Source: GH45 sp046704385 (GTDB taxonomy: Bacteria > Bacteroidota > Bacteroidia > Bacteroidales > SZUA-534). From it: 29,448 nt of DNA. Each line of letters starts with the position of its first letter. The stretch's first letter is position 1. The notes beneath the pieces were generated by a model. The model ran no database searches. It was not told where the DNA came from and saw nothing but the letters and a program-made list of their open reading frames with translations. The stretch spans positions 1 to 29,448 of the forward strand of contig JBJKSB010000046.1 in the NCBI GenBank assembly GCA_046704385.1. Direction: 5' to 3'. Positions 1 through 8,928 of the stretch are shown here, piece after piece. Made by a program: the position numbers and the translations under genes.

Positions 1-47
1 CAACCACGGGCGCGACACCTACCACTTTTGTTTGTGTTTTTTTTTGT

Positions 48-95
48 GGGGGGGGGGGGGGGGGGCGGGGGCCGCGGCCCCCCCCCCCCCACCCC
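48..95. repeat. Poly-G/poly-C near-palindrome at the contig edge
   Basis: Eighteen G (48-65), one C, five G, then CCGCGG, then a run of 13 C (78-90), A and four C. The core at 67-82 is a perfect 16-base palindrome. It is completely unlike the AT-rich DNA next to it. Two-colour sequencers produce false poly-G, and assemblers can extend contigs into palindromic junk, so an artefact is the most likely explanation. Confidence 0.7.
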
Positions 96-115
96 TCCTA
101 TAATTCACAAACTAC

Positions 116-157
116 TGTCATCCTGAACGAAATGAAATGAAGTAAAGGATCTTCAAC
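116..157. repeat. Dispersed repeat remnant (TCATCCTGA...AAGGATCTTC type)
   Basis: The stretch starts TGTCATCCTGAACGAA and ends AAAGGATCTTCAAC. This resembles the short intergenic repeat of the form TCATCCTGAGCGAAGCGAAGGATCT that I recognise from many bacterial genomes. The middle is expanded here by a GAAAT/GAAGT-like duplication. A high-copy repeat next to a contig end is a common assembly break point. The assignment rests on pattern memory only. Confidence 0.45.
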
Positions 158-387
158 TTTTCGGCAATTTTTATAAACTATCATTATTTTATCTGATTTA
201 TTTTAATTTTGATAGTGAAAATACTCATTTTTATGTGGATTTTATATTCAAAAATGCTTTATCAACAAAACATACTTAAAACCAATAGTTGATAAATATC
301 ACCTTGTCGAATGATATTTGTAATTTTTTTAATGCTTTTTAACACTTTATTGCCCTCGAATTGTCTGATAGTTAATTAAATACCAAT

Positions 388-417
388 TTTGCTCAATTAA
401 TAATATAAAAAGCTTTG
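388..417 (+). promoter_or_regulatory. Candidate promoter of the nuo operon
   Basis: TTTG at 388-391, an 18-base spacer, then AAGCTTTG at 410-417. This is one mismatch from the Bacteroidota -7 consensus TAnnTTTG. Transcription would start around 424, giving a leader of about 70 nt before the nuoA ATG at 493. It also excludes the TTG at 415 as a start. Inferred from consensus only. Confidence 0.4.
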
Positions 418-492
418 GTAATTAGCATTTTAAATATCAATAAAGCGATTAATTTTGCGGCCAGTTTTAAGCAACAAATTAAACTTTACACG

Positions 493-843
493 ATGAGCAG
501 TGAATCGTTAATCTTATTCTTTATTTTGGGTCTTGTGCTTGTTGGAGGTGCAGTTGTGTTTTCTTCATTCATTGCACCAAAGTCAATGAACCCGAGTAAA
601 TTAGAGCCTTACGAATGCGGCATACCCGTAAAAAGTGGGGCCTGGACACAATTCAATGTAGGTTATTATCTTTTTTCAATTATCTACCTGGTGTTTGATG
701 TCGAAATTGTTTTCATCTACCCCTGGGGTACAGTTATGAAACATATAGGGATGTCGGCCTTTATTGAAATAGTAATCTTTTTTGTAATTCTTGGTTTAGG
801 GCTGGCATATGCCTGGAAGAAAAAAGCATTAGAATGGGTATAA
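493..843 (+). CDS. nuoA: NADH-quinone oxidoreductase subunit A (NuoA)
   Basis: Small inner-membrane subunit of respiratory Complex I, 117 aa from the ATG at 493. It has three hydrophobic segments. The family signature YECGIP follows the first one, and FNVGYY plus FDVEIVFIYPW occur in and around the second; the Cys loop and the acidic D-V-E are typical of NuoA. The reading frame stays open upstream to a TTG at 415, but that would add 26 non-conserved residues and overlap a likely promoter, so the ATG before SSESLILFF is preferred. It is the first gene of the operon, and its last 10 bases overlap nuoB, suggesting translational coupling. Confidence 0.95.
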   Translation: MSSESLILFFILGLVLVGGAVVFSSFIAPKSMNPSKLEPYECGIPVKSGAWTQFNVGYYLFSIIYLVFDVEIVFIYPWGTVMKHIGMSAFIEIVIFFVILGLGLAYAWKKKALEWV

Positions 844-1394
844 AAATTAAATCGATGGATTATGAGGATTTCAACGACAATGATTCGTTAGAGATCTTTA
901 AAAAGTCTGGTGGTAATATCTTGCTTACCACCGTGGATAACATAATAAACTGGGGTCGTTCAAATTCAATTTGGCCGTTAACTTTTGCCACCAGTTGTTG
1001 TGGTATTGAAATGATGGCCACAGGAGCACCAAGGCACGATTTTGCCCGTTTTGGTATTGAAGTTTACCGTGCTACACCAAGGCAGGCCGATGTAATTGTT
1101 GTTGCCGGAACCATTGTACATAAAATGGCACCGGTATTGAAACGTCTTTACGATCAAATGGCCGATCCTAAATATGTTATTGCTATGGGTGCCTGTGCTG
1201 TTTCTGGAGGACCATTTTACACCAGCAGTTACTCTGTAGTACGTGGTGTTGACCATGTAATACCGGTTGACGTTTATGTTCCCGGATGTCCGCCAAGACC
1301 AGAAGCTTTGCTCTATGGCGTTATGCAATTGCAACGTAAGATAAAAGCTGAAAATCGGGATAACCGGAAAGAAACCCGCAACCAATTTATTTAA
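834..1394 (+). CDS. nuoB: NADH-quinone oxidoreductase subunit B (NuoB)
   Basis: Peripheral-arm subunit carrying iron-sulfur cluster N2, the last cluster before quinone. It is 186 aa. The cluster ligands are visible: adjacent C55-C56 in the TSCCGIEMMA motif, C121 in MGACAVSGG and C152 in PGCPPRPEALL. The first ~25 residues are not conserved; a second ATG eight codons in is a possible alternative start, but the overlap with nuoA favours 834. It sits between nuoA (overlap) and nuoC (12 bases). Confidence 0.97.
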   Translation: MGIKIKSMDYEDFNDNDSLEIFKKSGGNILLTTVDNIINWGRSNSIWPLTFATSCCGIEMMATGAPRHDFARFGIEVYRATPRQADVIVVAGTIVHKMAPVLKRLYDQMADPKYVIAMGACAVSGGPFYTSSYSVVRGVDHVIPVDVYVPGCPPRPEALLYGVMQLQRKIKAENRDNRKETRNQFI

Positions 1395-1406
1395 GGTTAA
1401 TTAATT

Positions 1407-1865
1407 ATGGATCAAGATAAATTAATACAATTACTTTCTGAATTATTGCCTGATGCGGTGATAACCCAGGGAAACGAATTTGTTGAGCTGATAATACAAG
1501 CCGATAGTTTACACGCATCGGCTCTGGTGCTAAAAAACAATGAACAAACGCGGTTCGACTTTTTAATAAACCAAACCGGGGTTGATTTAAACGAAGAACT
1601 TAAAGTGGTGTATCATTTACGTTCGACCCAGCATAATCATGCTTGCGTGGTGAAGGTTGTTACAACCGACCGCGAAAACCCGGCTTTCGACTCTGTATTC
1701 GACATTTGGCCGGCTGCTGAATTTCACGAAAGGGAAATTTATGATTTATTGGGTATTAAATTTACGAATCACCCTGATTTGCGAAGATTATTTCTTGAGG
1801 ATGATTTTCAGGGATATCCGCTGCGCAAAGATTTTGTAGACAACATCAATATGATTGAAAAATAA
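1407..1865 (+). CDS. nuoC: NADH-quinone oxidoreductase subunit C (NuoC)
   Basis: Hydrophilic subunit of the quinone-reducing module, 152 aa, homologous to the mitochondrial 30-kDa subunit. The diagnostic C-terminal motif is present: FHEREIYDLLGI followed by HPDLRRLFL and GYPLRKDF. The first ~80 residues are variable, as is usual in the family. NuoC is a stand-alone gene here; many bacteria, including E. coli, have a fused NuoCD. It lies 12 bases after nuoB and 9 bases before nuoD. Confidence 0.95.
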   Translation: MDQDKLIQLLSELLPDAVITQGNEFVELIIQADSLHASALVLKNNEQTRFDFLINQTGVDLNEELKVVYHLRSTQHNHACVVKVVTTDRENPAFDSVFDIWPAAEFHEREIYDLLGIKFTNHPDLRRLFLEDDFQGYPLRKDFVDNINMIEK

Positions 1866-1874
1866 CGCATTCCC

Positions 1875-2996
1875 ATGGTAGAAAAAAAGGATATTATTCT
1901 CGGTGAGAATGAACAGTACAAAATAAATATGGGGCCACAGCACCCATCCACGCATGGTGTGTTGAGGTTTGAGCTTACCTTAAAAGGTGAAATTGTTGAA
2001 AAAGTGATCCCTCACTGTGGATACATTCACCGGGGTATTGAAAAAATGAGCGAAGCCAGTACGTATCAGCAAATAATTCACCTTACTGACAGGATGGATT
2101 ATTTATCGGCACATCAGAATAACGAGGCCGTTAGCTTGCTGGTTGAAAAAGCTCTTGGAATTGAAGTTCCTGAACGCGTAAAAGTTATCCGTACCATTTT
2201 ATCAGAACTTAGCCGTTTGGCATCGCATCAGTTATGGTGGTGTGCATTCGGAATGGATTTGGGTGCATTAACTACCTTCTTTTATGGTTTACGCGACCGT
2301 GAAAAAATTCTGGATATTTTTGAAGAGAGTTTTGGATCACGTCTGTTACATAGTTATATATGTCCTGGTGGTTTGATGAACGATGTTCACCCAAATTTCA
2401 CCACACGGATAAAAGAATTCATTACCTATTTCCGTAAAAAATTACCGGAATACGACAGACTGTTGACAGGCAATATCATTTTCATGGAACGGGCAAAAGG
2501 TATTGGTTTAATGAGCAAGGAAGATGCCATTGGCTATGCTATAACCGGTCCTTCAGGTCGTGGTTCGGGTTTTGCCTGCGATGTCCGTAAGCATGATCCG
2601 TACAGTGCTTATGACCGTGTTGATTTTAAAGAAATTCTTTTTGATGAAGGTGATACTTACGCCCGTTACAGGGTAAGAGTTGCCGAAATGTGGGAATCGC
2701 TAAAAATACTGGAACAACTAGTTGACCAGATTCCGGAAGGTGATTTTACAGCAAAAATGAAGCCTGTTCTTAAATTACCTGAAGGTGAATATTATCAAAG
2801 GGTTGAAACAGCACGTGGCGAACTTGGCGTTTATGCCATCAGTACCGGTGACAAGTTTCCCGCAAGGTTCAGGCTCAGGACTCCAAACTTTAACAATTTA
2901 TTTATAATCGATAAACTGGCAAAAGGTAATAAAATTGCCGATTTGGTTGCAATTAGCGGGTCACTCGATTTAGTAATCCCCGATATTGACCGTTAA
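1875..2996 (+). CDS. nuoD: NADH-quinone oxidoreductase subunit D (NuoD)
   Basis: 49-kDa-type subunit that forms the quinone pocket with NuoB, 373 aa. The N-terminal MGPQHPSTHGVLR motif contains the conserved quinone-pocket histidine. CGYIHRGIEK, RMDYLSAH and the C-terminal GDKFPARFRLRTPNF followed by SLDLVIPDIDR are all characteristic. It is related to the large subunit of [NiFe] hydrogenases, but the nickel-binding CxxC pairs are absent, as expected. Length and ends match stand-alone NuoD. Spacing to nuoH is 11 bases. Confidence 0.97.
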   Translation: MVEKKDIILGENEQYKINMGPQHPSTHGVLRFELTLKGEIVEKVIPHCGYIHRGIEKMSEASTYQQIIHLTDRMDYLSAHQNNEAVSLLVEKALGIEVPERVKVIRTILSELSRLASHQLWWCAFGMDLGALTTFFYGLRDREKILDIFEESFGSRLLHSYICPGGLMNDVHPNFTTRIKEFITYFRKKLPEYDRLLTGNIIFMERAKGIGLMSKEDAIGYAITGPSGRGSGFACDVRKHDPYSAYDRVDFKEILFDEGDTYARYRVRVAEMWESLKILEQLVDQIPEGDFTAKMKPVLKLPEGEYYQRVETARGELGVYAISTGDKFPARFRLRTPNFNNLFIIDKLAKGNKIADLVAISGSLDLVIPDIDR

Positions 2997-3007
2997 TATA
3001 TTTTGAT

Positions 3008-4093
3008 ATGAAATTTTTATACGATTTTACTTCATTAACACAGTCAATACACGAAGGACTATCCAGTGTGATGTCGACTCCGTGGGTGGTGGTAACCGAA
3101 ATGGTTATCGTTGGGCTGGTGTTTTTAATGTTTTATGCCGTGCTGGGTCTGTTCCTGGTTTATCTTGAACGTAGGGTTTGTGCTTTTATTCAAAACCGTT
3201 TGGGACCTAACCGTGTTGGACCACAGGGTATTTTTCAAACTATAGCCGACCTTATTAAATTATTATTTAAAGAGCTTTTTGTTGTTAAAAACGCTGATAA
3301 GTTTTTATTCAATCTGGCTCCTTTTATCGTAATAATTGCATCGTTAATGGCTATTGGTGCTTTACCTTATGCAAAAGGATTGCACGCCATAGATCTGAAT
3401 ATCGGGTTGTTTTATATTATTGCAGTAACCTCGCTGGGTGTGGTAGGAATTTTACTTGCCGGATGGTCGAGCAACAGTAAATACTCACTTTTGGGTGCTA
3501 TGCGAAGTGGTGCACAGATAATCAGTTATGAATTATCGGTAGGTTTATCCTTACTTGCTGTAATCATCTTTTCAGGTTCAATGCAATTATCAACCATTGT
3601 TGCCAGCCAGGCAAACGGATGGTGGATTTTTAAAGGTCATATTCCGGCATTTATCTCATTTGTAATATTCCTGATTGCTGCTACCGCTGAAACCAATCGT
3701 GGTCCGTTCGACCTTGCTGAGGCTGAATCAGAGCTTACCGCAGGTTTCCATACAGAATACACTGGTATCCGGTTTGCATTTTTCTTTTTGGCTGAGTACA
3801 TGAATATGTTCCTGGCAGCAGCCCTGGCAACCACAGTATTCCTGGGCGGATGGATGCCTTTACATTTTGGAAGCCTGAATGCTTTTAACCATGTTATGGA
3901 TTTTATTCCTCCCATTGTATGGTTTTTCGGAAAGACTTTTGTGGTTATCTACATTATAATGCTTTTCAAGTGGACATTTCCAAGACTTAGAATAGACCAG
4001 TTATTGGTTCTGGAATGGAAATATCTGTTACCAATAAATCTAGTTAATATAATAATCATTGCTTTCCTGGTATTAATGGGATGGTATTTTTAA
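3008..4093 (+). CDS. nuoH: NADH-quinone oxidoreductase subunit H (NuoH)
   Basis: Membrane subunit that joins the peripheral and membrane arms and completes the quinone channel, 361 aa with about eight to nine hydrophobic segments. Family motifs: LERRVCAFIQNRLGPNRVGP after the first helix, and the acidic loop ETNRGPFDLAEAESEL with the GFHTEY that follows. The N-terminus is slightly extended before the first helix; the ATG at 3008 follows nuoD by 11 bases. The gene sits between nuoD and nuoI; nuoG, which precedes nuoH in E. coli, is missing. Confidence 0.97.
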   Translation: MKFLYDFTSLTQSIHEGLSSVMSTPWVVVTEMVIVGLVFLMFYAVLGLFLVYLERRVCAFIQNRLGPNRVGPQGIFQTIADLIKLLFKELFVVKNADKFLFNLAPFIVIIASLMAIGALPYAKGLHAIDLNIGLFYIIAVTSLGVVGILLAGWSSNSKYSLLGAMRSGAQIISYELSVGLSLLAVIIFSGSMQLSTIVASQANGWWIFKGHIPAFISFVIFLIAATAETNRGPFDLAEAESELTAGFHTEYTGIRFAFFFLAEYMNMFLAAALATTVFLGGWMPLHFGSLNAFNHVMDFIPPIVWFFGKTFVVIYIIMLFKWTFPRLRIDQLLVLEWKYLLPINLVNIIIIAFLVLMGWYF

Positions 4094-4100
4094 AATAGTT

Positions 4101-4580
4101 ATGAATCCATTTGTAACATATTTATCTAATATAGTAAAAGGTGTTCGCACACTCCTTCAAGGCATGAGCGTAACCAACCACTATTTTTTCACCCCGCGTG
4201 AGATTATTACGCAACGGTATCCTGAAAACAGGGACACCTTAAAGATGTTTGACCGTTTTAAGGGTGAAGTGACGATGACACACGACGAAAACAATCAGCA
4301 CGGCTGTAATGGTTGTGGGATCTGCGAAAACAACTGCCCTAATGGTTCAATACAGGTTATATCCAAAAGAGAACCTAATGCTGAGGGTAAACCAGTAAGG
4401 GTAATTGATAAGCACATTTATCATTTATCGATGTGTACTTTTTGCGGATTGTGCGTTAAGAACTGTCCTTCAAACGCCCTTGCATTTGGCCAGGGATTTG
4501 AACATGCTGTGTACGATCGGTCAAAATTGACAAAAGTTTTAAATAAACCGGGTTCCTCACTCAAAAAAGATGTAAAATAA
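4101..4580 (+). CDS. nuoI: NADH-quinone oxidoreductase subunit I (NuoI), 2x[4Fe-4S]
   Basis: Ferredoxin-like subunit carrying clusters N6a and N6b, 159 aa. Two CxxCxxCxxxCP motifs are visible: C69/C72/C75/C79 and C112/C115/C118/C122. The N-terminal amphipathic segment (about residues 1-25) would anchor it on the membrane arm. In Complex I variants without NuoEFG this is the most distal cluster-bearing subunit left in the locus, so it is a plausible electron entry point (inference). The stop overlaps the nuoJ start by one base (TAATG), which suggests coupled translation. Confidence 0.97.
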   Translation: MNPFVTYLSNIVKGVRTLLQGMSVTNHYFFTPREIITQRYPENRDTLKMFDRFKGEVTMTHDENNQHGCNGCGICENNCPNGSIQVISKREPNAEGKPVRVIDKHIYHLSMCTFCGLCVKNCPSNALAFGQGFEHAVYDRSKLTKVLNKPGSSLKKDVK

Positions 4581-5110
4581 TGAGTTTACAACAAATCATG
4601 TTTGTGTTGTTCGCGGCTGTAATCATGGTATTTTCAGTACTGACTGTTACCAGCCGGCGAATTTTGAGGGCTGCAACATTTCTGCTCTTTGTTTTGATAT
4701 CAACCGCCGGACTTTATTACTGGCTCAATTATGAGTTTTTGGCTGCTGTTCAGGTAGCTCTTTATGCCGGGGGTATTGTAGTTATTATCATTTTTTCAAT
4801 TCTGCTTACACATCACATCGATCATAAATTTGAAAAAGCAGCCTTGTTAAATGTAATTTCAGGAGTTGGGGTTGCCGTAATTGGGGCTGGTATCGCAATT
4901 AGCACTCTGTTAAGTTATAACTTTAAAGGCACTACTGCTGAAGCTGCACCTGTTGATGTTCAGAATATCGGGACTCAGCTGGTAAGTACCGGCCATAATG
5001 GCTATGCACTTCCTTTTGAGGTGATAAGTGTTCTGCTGCTTGCAGCTCTGATCGGGGCCATTGTAGTGGCTAAAAAAGAAAAAGAAATTAAAGAAACTGA
5101 ATCAAAATAG
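4580..5110 (+). CDS. nuoJ: NADH-quinone oxidoreductase subunit J (NuoJ)
   Basis: Membrane subunit of Complex I, 176 aa with five hydrophobic segments and a polar C-terminal tail rich in K and E. LYAGGIVVIIIFSILL matches the conserved third helix of NuoJ, which contains the pi-bulge region involved in coupling. The ATG overlaps the nuoI stop and the gene ends 6 bases before nuoK. No NuoJ-NuoK fusion. Confidence 0.94.
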   Translation: MSLQQIMFVLFAAVIMVFSVLTVTSRRILRAATFLLFVLISTAGLYYWLNYEFLAAVQVALYAGGIVVIIIFSILLTHHIDHKFEKAALLNVISGVGVAVIGAGIAISTLLSYNFKGTTAEAAPVDVQNIGTQLVSTGHNGYALPFEVISVLLLAALIGAIVVAKKEKEIKETESK

Positions 5111-5116
5111 AGGATT

Positions 5117-5431
5117 ATGAACAACATTCCGTTACAGTATTTTCTGGTTATTAGCACCCTGATGTTTTTTACAGGCGTTGCCGGATTCATTATCCGCAGG
5201 AATTTAATTACTATTTTAATGTCGGTTGAGCTGATGCTGAACTCTGTGAACATCAACTTTGTGGCATTTAACAAGTATTTATTTCCCGATCAGATGCAGG
5301 GTCACTTTTTTGCCCTTTTTATAGTGGCTATTGCTGCTGCCGAGGCTGCCGTGGCTATTGCGTTAATCATAAACATCTACCGTCGCTTTAGTTCAATCGA
5401 CGTAGATCATGTTGATGAAATGAAGTATTAA
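5117..5431 (+). CDS. nuoK: NADH-quinone oxidoreductase subunit K (NuoK)
   Basis: Small antiporter-like membrane subunit (MrpC family), 104 aa with three helices. Both functionally important glutamates of the family are visible: in SVELMLNSVNINF (second helix) and in AAAEAAVAIAL (third helix). Length is typical. It is located 6 bases after nuoJ and 24 bases before nuoL. Confidence 0.96.
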   Translation: MNNIPLQYFLVISTLMFFTGVAGFIIRRNLITILMSVELMLNSVNINFVAFNKYLFPDQMQGHFFALFIVAIAAAEAAVAIALIINIYRRFSSIDVDHVDEMKY

Positions 5432-5455
5432 CAATAAAAGTAACACCTAATAGAT

Positions 5456-7375
5456 ATGAGTACTTTTAATTATACGATATTAATTCCGCTTTTGCCCCTG
5501 TTAATGTTCTTATTCCTGGGAATTGCCGGACATAAATTAAAGCCATTAACAGCAGGGATTCTGGCCACAATTAATCTGGGGGTTATATTTGTATTGTCAT
5601 TCTACACAGCTATCACCTATTTTTTGGGTGTAGGCAAAGTTGATGACGTTTTTCAAACGATTATCCCTTATAATTTCGACTGGCTGAGTTTTACCCAAAC
5701 GATGAAAATCAGCATGGGTGTATTGCTCGACCCAATTTCAGTAATGATGCTTGTAGTTGTAACCACAGTTTCATTTATGGTGCACCTCTACAGTATTGGA
5801 TACATGAAAGGTGAAGAAGGTTTTACACGCTTTTATGCATTTTTATCGCTGTTTACCTTTTCGATGTTAGGATTGGTAATTGCAACCAACCTTTTCCAGA
5901 TGTATATTTTCTGGGAGCTTGTGGGAGCTTCATCATTCCTTCTTATTGGTTATTACTACGAAAAACCTTCAGCTGTAGCCGCATCCAAAAAAGCATTTAT
6001 TGTTACTCGTTTTGCTGACTTCGGCTTTTTAATCGGTATTCTGATAGTATCATTCTATACCGGCACTTTCGATTTCGGAGCCTTAACCAATCCCGGAACT
6101 TCGCCGTTGGCATCACATGTAGGAACAACATTCCTGGGTATGTCAGTAGTTTCCTGGGCTATGATGTTGATTTTTATGGGAGGAGCCGGTAAATCGGCTA
6201 TGTTCCCGTTACATATTTGGTTGCCTGATGCTATGGAAGGCCCAACTCCGGTTTCAGCATTAATTCACGCTGCCACCATGGTGGTTGCTGGTGTTTACCT
6301 GGTTGCAAGGATGTTTGTAGCTTATCATTTTTACGCCATCAATATTCAGCATGTTATTGCCTGGGTAGGTGGTATAACCTCGTTGATAGCGGCGGTTATT
6401 GCCATAACGCAGTTCGATATTAAACGGATACTGGCCTTTTCAACCTTATCTCAAATTGGATATATGATATTATCCCTTGGGGTTTCAGGTTTTGGCGGAG
6501 AGCATGGTGTAGGTTATATGGGTTCCATGTTCCACCTATTTACTCATGCTTTATTTAAGTCATTATTATTCTTAGGTGCAGGTTCCATTATCCACGCTGT
6601 ACACAGTAATTATATGCAGGATATGGGTGGATTACGCAAATATATGCCGATTACGCACATCACGTTTTTAATTGCTACGCTAACTATTTCCGGATTTCCA
6701 TTACTGGCTGGTTTCTTTAGCAAGGATGAAATTTTGGCAGCGGCATTCGAAAGCAATAAAATTCTATTTGCAATTGAATTTTTAACAGCTGGTCTTACCG
6801 CATTTTATATGTTCCGTTTGTACTTCAGTGTTTTCTGGGGCGAAGAAAGGGAATATCATCATACTCCGCACGAATCACCTTTGGTAATGACTATTCCATT
6901 GATGATTCTGGCTTTTGGGTCAATTTTCGCAGGATATATACCATTCCACGATTTGATTTCGCCTGATAAAACGCCATTTGAGACTCACGCTAATATGGCT
7001 GTGATGATTCCATCCATAATTATTGGCCTGTTGGGTATTGCTTTGGCCTGGGCATTATATAAAAAGAAATCGGATGTACCCGATAAAATTGCTAAATCGT
7101 TAGGTGGGGTTTACACCACTATTTATAATAAACTTTATGTTGATGAGTTGTACTTGTTTGTAACCAAGAAAATTCTTTTCAACCTGGTTTCACGGCCAGT
7201 GGCCTGGTTCGACCGCCACATTGTTGACGGAACTATGAATGGAATTGCCTGGGTAGTTACCACTTCATCAAATAAAATTAAAGGATTACAATCTGGTCAA
7301 TTACAACAGTACGCTTCGGTTTTTGTTGCCGGTGCTTTAGGACTGGTATTGTTAGCACTTTATTTATTAGGTTAA
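5456..7375 (+). CDS. nuoL: NADH-quinone oxidoreductase subunit L (NuoL)
   Basis: Most distal antiporter-like proton-channel subunit, 639 aa and very hydrophobic. It shows the helix-5 glutamate motif FWELVGASSFLLIGYY, the PLHIWLPDAMEGPTPVSALIHAATMV motif around the broken helix 7, and FSTLSQIGYM. The C-terminal ~150 residues, with a polar stretch then terminal hydrophobic helix, fit the long lateral helix that NuoL lays along NuoM and NuoN. Length is normal for NuoL. The gene follows nuoK by 24 bases. Confidence 0.97.
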   Translation: MSTFNYTILIPLLPLLMFLFLGIAGHKLKPLTAGILATINLGVIFVLSFYTAITYFLGVGKVDDVFQTIIPYNFDWLSFTQTMKISMGVLLDPISVMMLVVVTTVSFMVHLYSIGYMKGEEGFTRFYAFLSLFTFSMLGLVIATNLFQMYIFWELVGASSFLLIGYYYEKPSAVAASKKAFIVTRFADFGFLIGILIVSFYTGTFDFGALTNPGTSPLASHVGTTFLGMSVVSWAMMLIFMGGAGKSAMFPLHIWLPDAMEGPTPVSALIHAATMVVAGVYLVARMFVAYHFYAINIQHVIAWVGGITSLIAAVIAITQFDIKRILAFSTLSQIGYMILSLGVSGFGGEHGVGYMGSMFHLFTHALFKSLLFLGAGSIIHAVHSNYMQDMGGLRKYMPITHITFLIATLTISGFPLLAGFFSKDEILAAAFESNKILFAIEFLTAGLTAFYMFRLYFSVFWGEEREYHHTPHESPLVMTIPLMILAFGSIFAGYIPFHDLISPDKTPFETHANMAVMIPSIIIGLLGIALAWALYKKKSDVPDKIAKSLGGVYTTIYNKLYVDELYLFVTKKILFNLVSRPVAWFDRHIVDGTMNGIAWVVTTSSNKIKGLQSGQLQQYASVFVAGALGLVLLALYLLG

Positions 7376-7398
7376 ACTGTTAAACGCATCTTTATAAA

Positions 7399-8898
7399 AT
7401 GAATATACTAAATCTTCTGGTAATAATTCCGGTCCTTACAGTAACCGGTCTTATATTGGTAAAAGATATGAAAGCTGTTAGAAGGGTGGCTGCTACCGGT
7501 ATGTTTTTGCAACTGGTTACCGCCATTGTACTTATGTTTTTATATCTGGGACTGCGTAAAAGCGGTGTAACCGATGAAATGGTACTTGTATCCGATCATC
7601 TGTGGTTTAAAACATTAAACATACATTATACAATTGGTGTTGATGGTATCTCGGTAGCGATGATCCTGTTGACAGCGATCGTTGTTTTTGCTGGTATATT
7701 CGCCTCGTGGGAGGTTGAATATCTGGGCAAAGAATTTTTCACATCGCTGATATTACTGGCAACAGGGGTATTCGGGTTCTTTATTTCAATCGATCTGTTT
7801 ACCATGTTCTTGTATTACGAGGTTGCTGTAATCCCGATGTACTTGTTGATCGGTATCTGGGGAACCGGGCCAAAAGAGTACTCAGCTATGAAACTGACCT
7901 TGATGCTAATGGGAGGTTCGGCTTTATTAATCGTTGCACTTTTCGGAATTTATTATACTACCGGACCTGTAGATGGACAGCATACTTTCAATTTACTTGA
8001 ACTGGCCAAGATGCATATGAGCGCTAAGATGCAACGCTTTTTCTTTCCGTTTGCTTTTCTTGGTTTTGGAGTGTTGGGAGCTCTTTTCCCATTCCACACA
8101 TGGTCACCCGATGGTCACGCTTCGGCGCCAACAGCTGTATCAATGCTTCACGCAGGAGTGTTGATGAAACTGGGAGGCTACGGTATTTTCCGTGTTGCCA
8201 TGTACTTAATGCCTGAAGCAGCACACGAACAAGCCTGGATTTTTATTGTGCTAACAAGTACCAGTGTAATTTACGGAGCTTTTGGAGCTATCTGGCAAAA
8301 AGACTTGAAATATATCAACGCTTATTCATCAGTTAGTCACTGCGGCCTGGTAATTTTTGGTTTGTTAATGATGAACCAGGTTGCCATGGACGGTGCTATT
8401 CTGCAAATGATTTCACATGGTTTAATGACAGCCCTTTTCTTTGCCTTAATCGGTATGATATACTCTCGTACACATACTCGTATGATACATGATATGGGTG
8501 GTTTGATGAAAGTTATTCCATTTTTGGGAGTTGTTTATATGATAGCCGGTTTTGCTTCATTAGGTTTACCTGGCTTAAGCGGATTTGTGGCTGAGATGAC
8601 CATTTTTGTGGGAGCTTTCCAACACGGAGATATGTTCCACCGCGTGGCAACTATTATGGCAATATCGGCCATTGTAGTAACCGCTGTTTACATTTTGCGT
8701 GTGGTTGGTATTTTATTATTAGGTCCGATTAAAAATAAAGAATACTTGAAGTTGAGTGATGCTAAATGGTACGAAAAGCTTAGTACATTGACACTGTTGG
8801 TAGCTATTGCCGGTATAGGTTTCTATCCAAAATGGTTATACGATATTATTTTCCACAGTCTTGGGCCAATTACTGCCAAGCTAGCAGCATTTTTATAA
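7399..8898 (+). CDS. nuoM: NADH-quinone oxidoreductase subunit M (NuoM)
   Basis: Middle antiporter-like proton-channel subunit, 499 aa. Motifs include the helix-5 glutamate in YYEVAVIPMYLLIGIWG, the FPFHTWSPDGHASAPTAVSM motif at broken helix 7 and AYSSVSHCGLV in helix 8. These match NuoM rather than MrpD-type antiporters, and operon position confirms it (23 bases after nuoL, 30 before nuoN). Confidence 0.97.
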   Translation: MNILNLLVIIPVLTVTGLILVKDMKAVRRVAATGMFLQLVTAIVLMFLYLGLRKSGVTDEMVLVSDHLWFKTLNIHYTIGVDGISVAMILLTAIVVFAGIFASWEVEYLGKEFFTSLILLATGVFGFFISIDLFTMFLYYEVAVIPMYLLIGIWGTGPKEYSAMKLTLMLMGGSALLIVALFGIYYTTGPVDGQHTFNLLELAKMHMSAKMQRFFFPFAFLGFGVLGALFPFHTWSPDGHASAPTAVSMLHAGVLMKLGGYGIFRVAMYLMPEAAHEQAWIFIVLTSTSVIYGAFGAIWQKDLKYINAYSSVSHCGLVIFGLLMMNQVAMDGAILQMISHGLMTALFFALIGMIYSRTHTRMIHDMGGLMKVIPFLGVVYMIAGFASLGLPGLSGFVAEMTIFVGAFQHGDMFHRVATIMAISAIVVTAVYILRVVGILLLGPIKNKEYLKLSDAKWYEKLSTLTLLVAIAGIGFYPKWLYDIIFHSLGPITAKLAAFL

Positions 8899-8928
8899 CA
8901 GTACATTAAAATTATAAGATATCTGATT

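Larger units (their letters stand above)
1..492. other. Left-edge non-coding region with homopolymer artefact and nuo leader
   Basis: I see no credible gene here. Bases 1-95 are low complexity (T-run, long G-run, long C-run). Bases 116-157 resemble a dispersed bacterial repeat. The rest is AT-rich leader with a candidate promoter for the nuo operon near 388-417. A TTG codon at 415 is in frame with nuoA, but it lies inside the putative -7 box and has no support as a start. Confidence 0.6.

Noticed and set aside
978..1385. 135-codon open frame on the minus strand inside nuoB
   Set aside because: Antisense to a clearly conserved gene, with His/Asn/Thr-rich composition typical of an antisense frame. 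No own ribosome site or motif.
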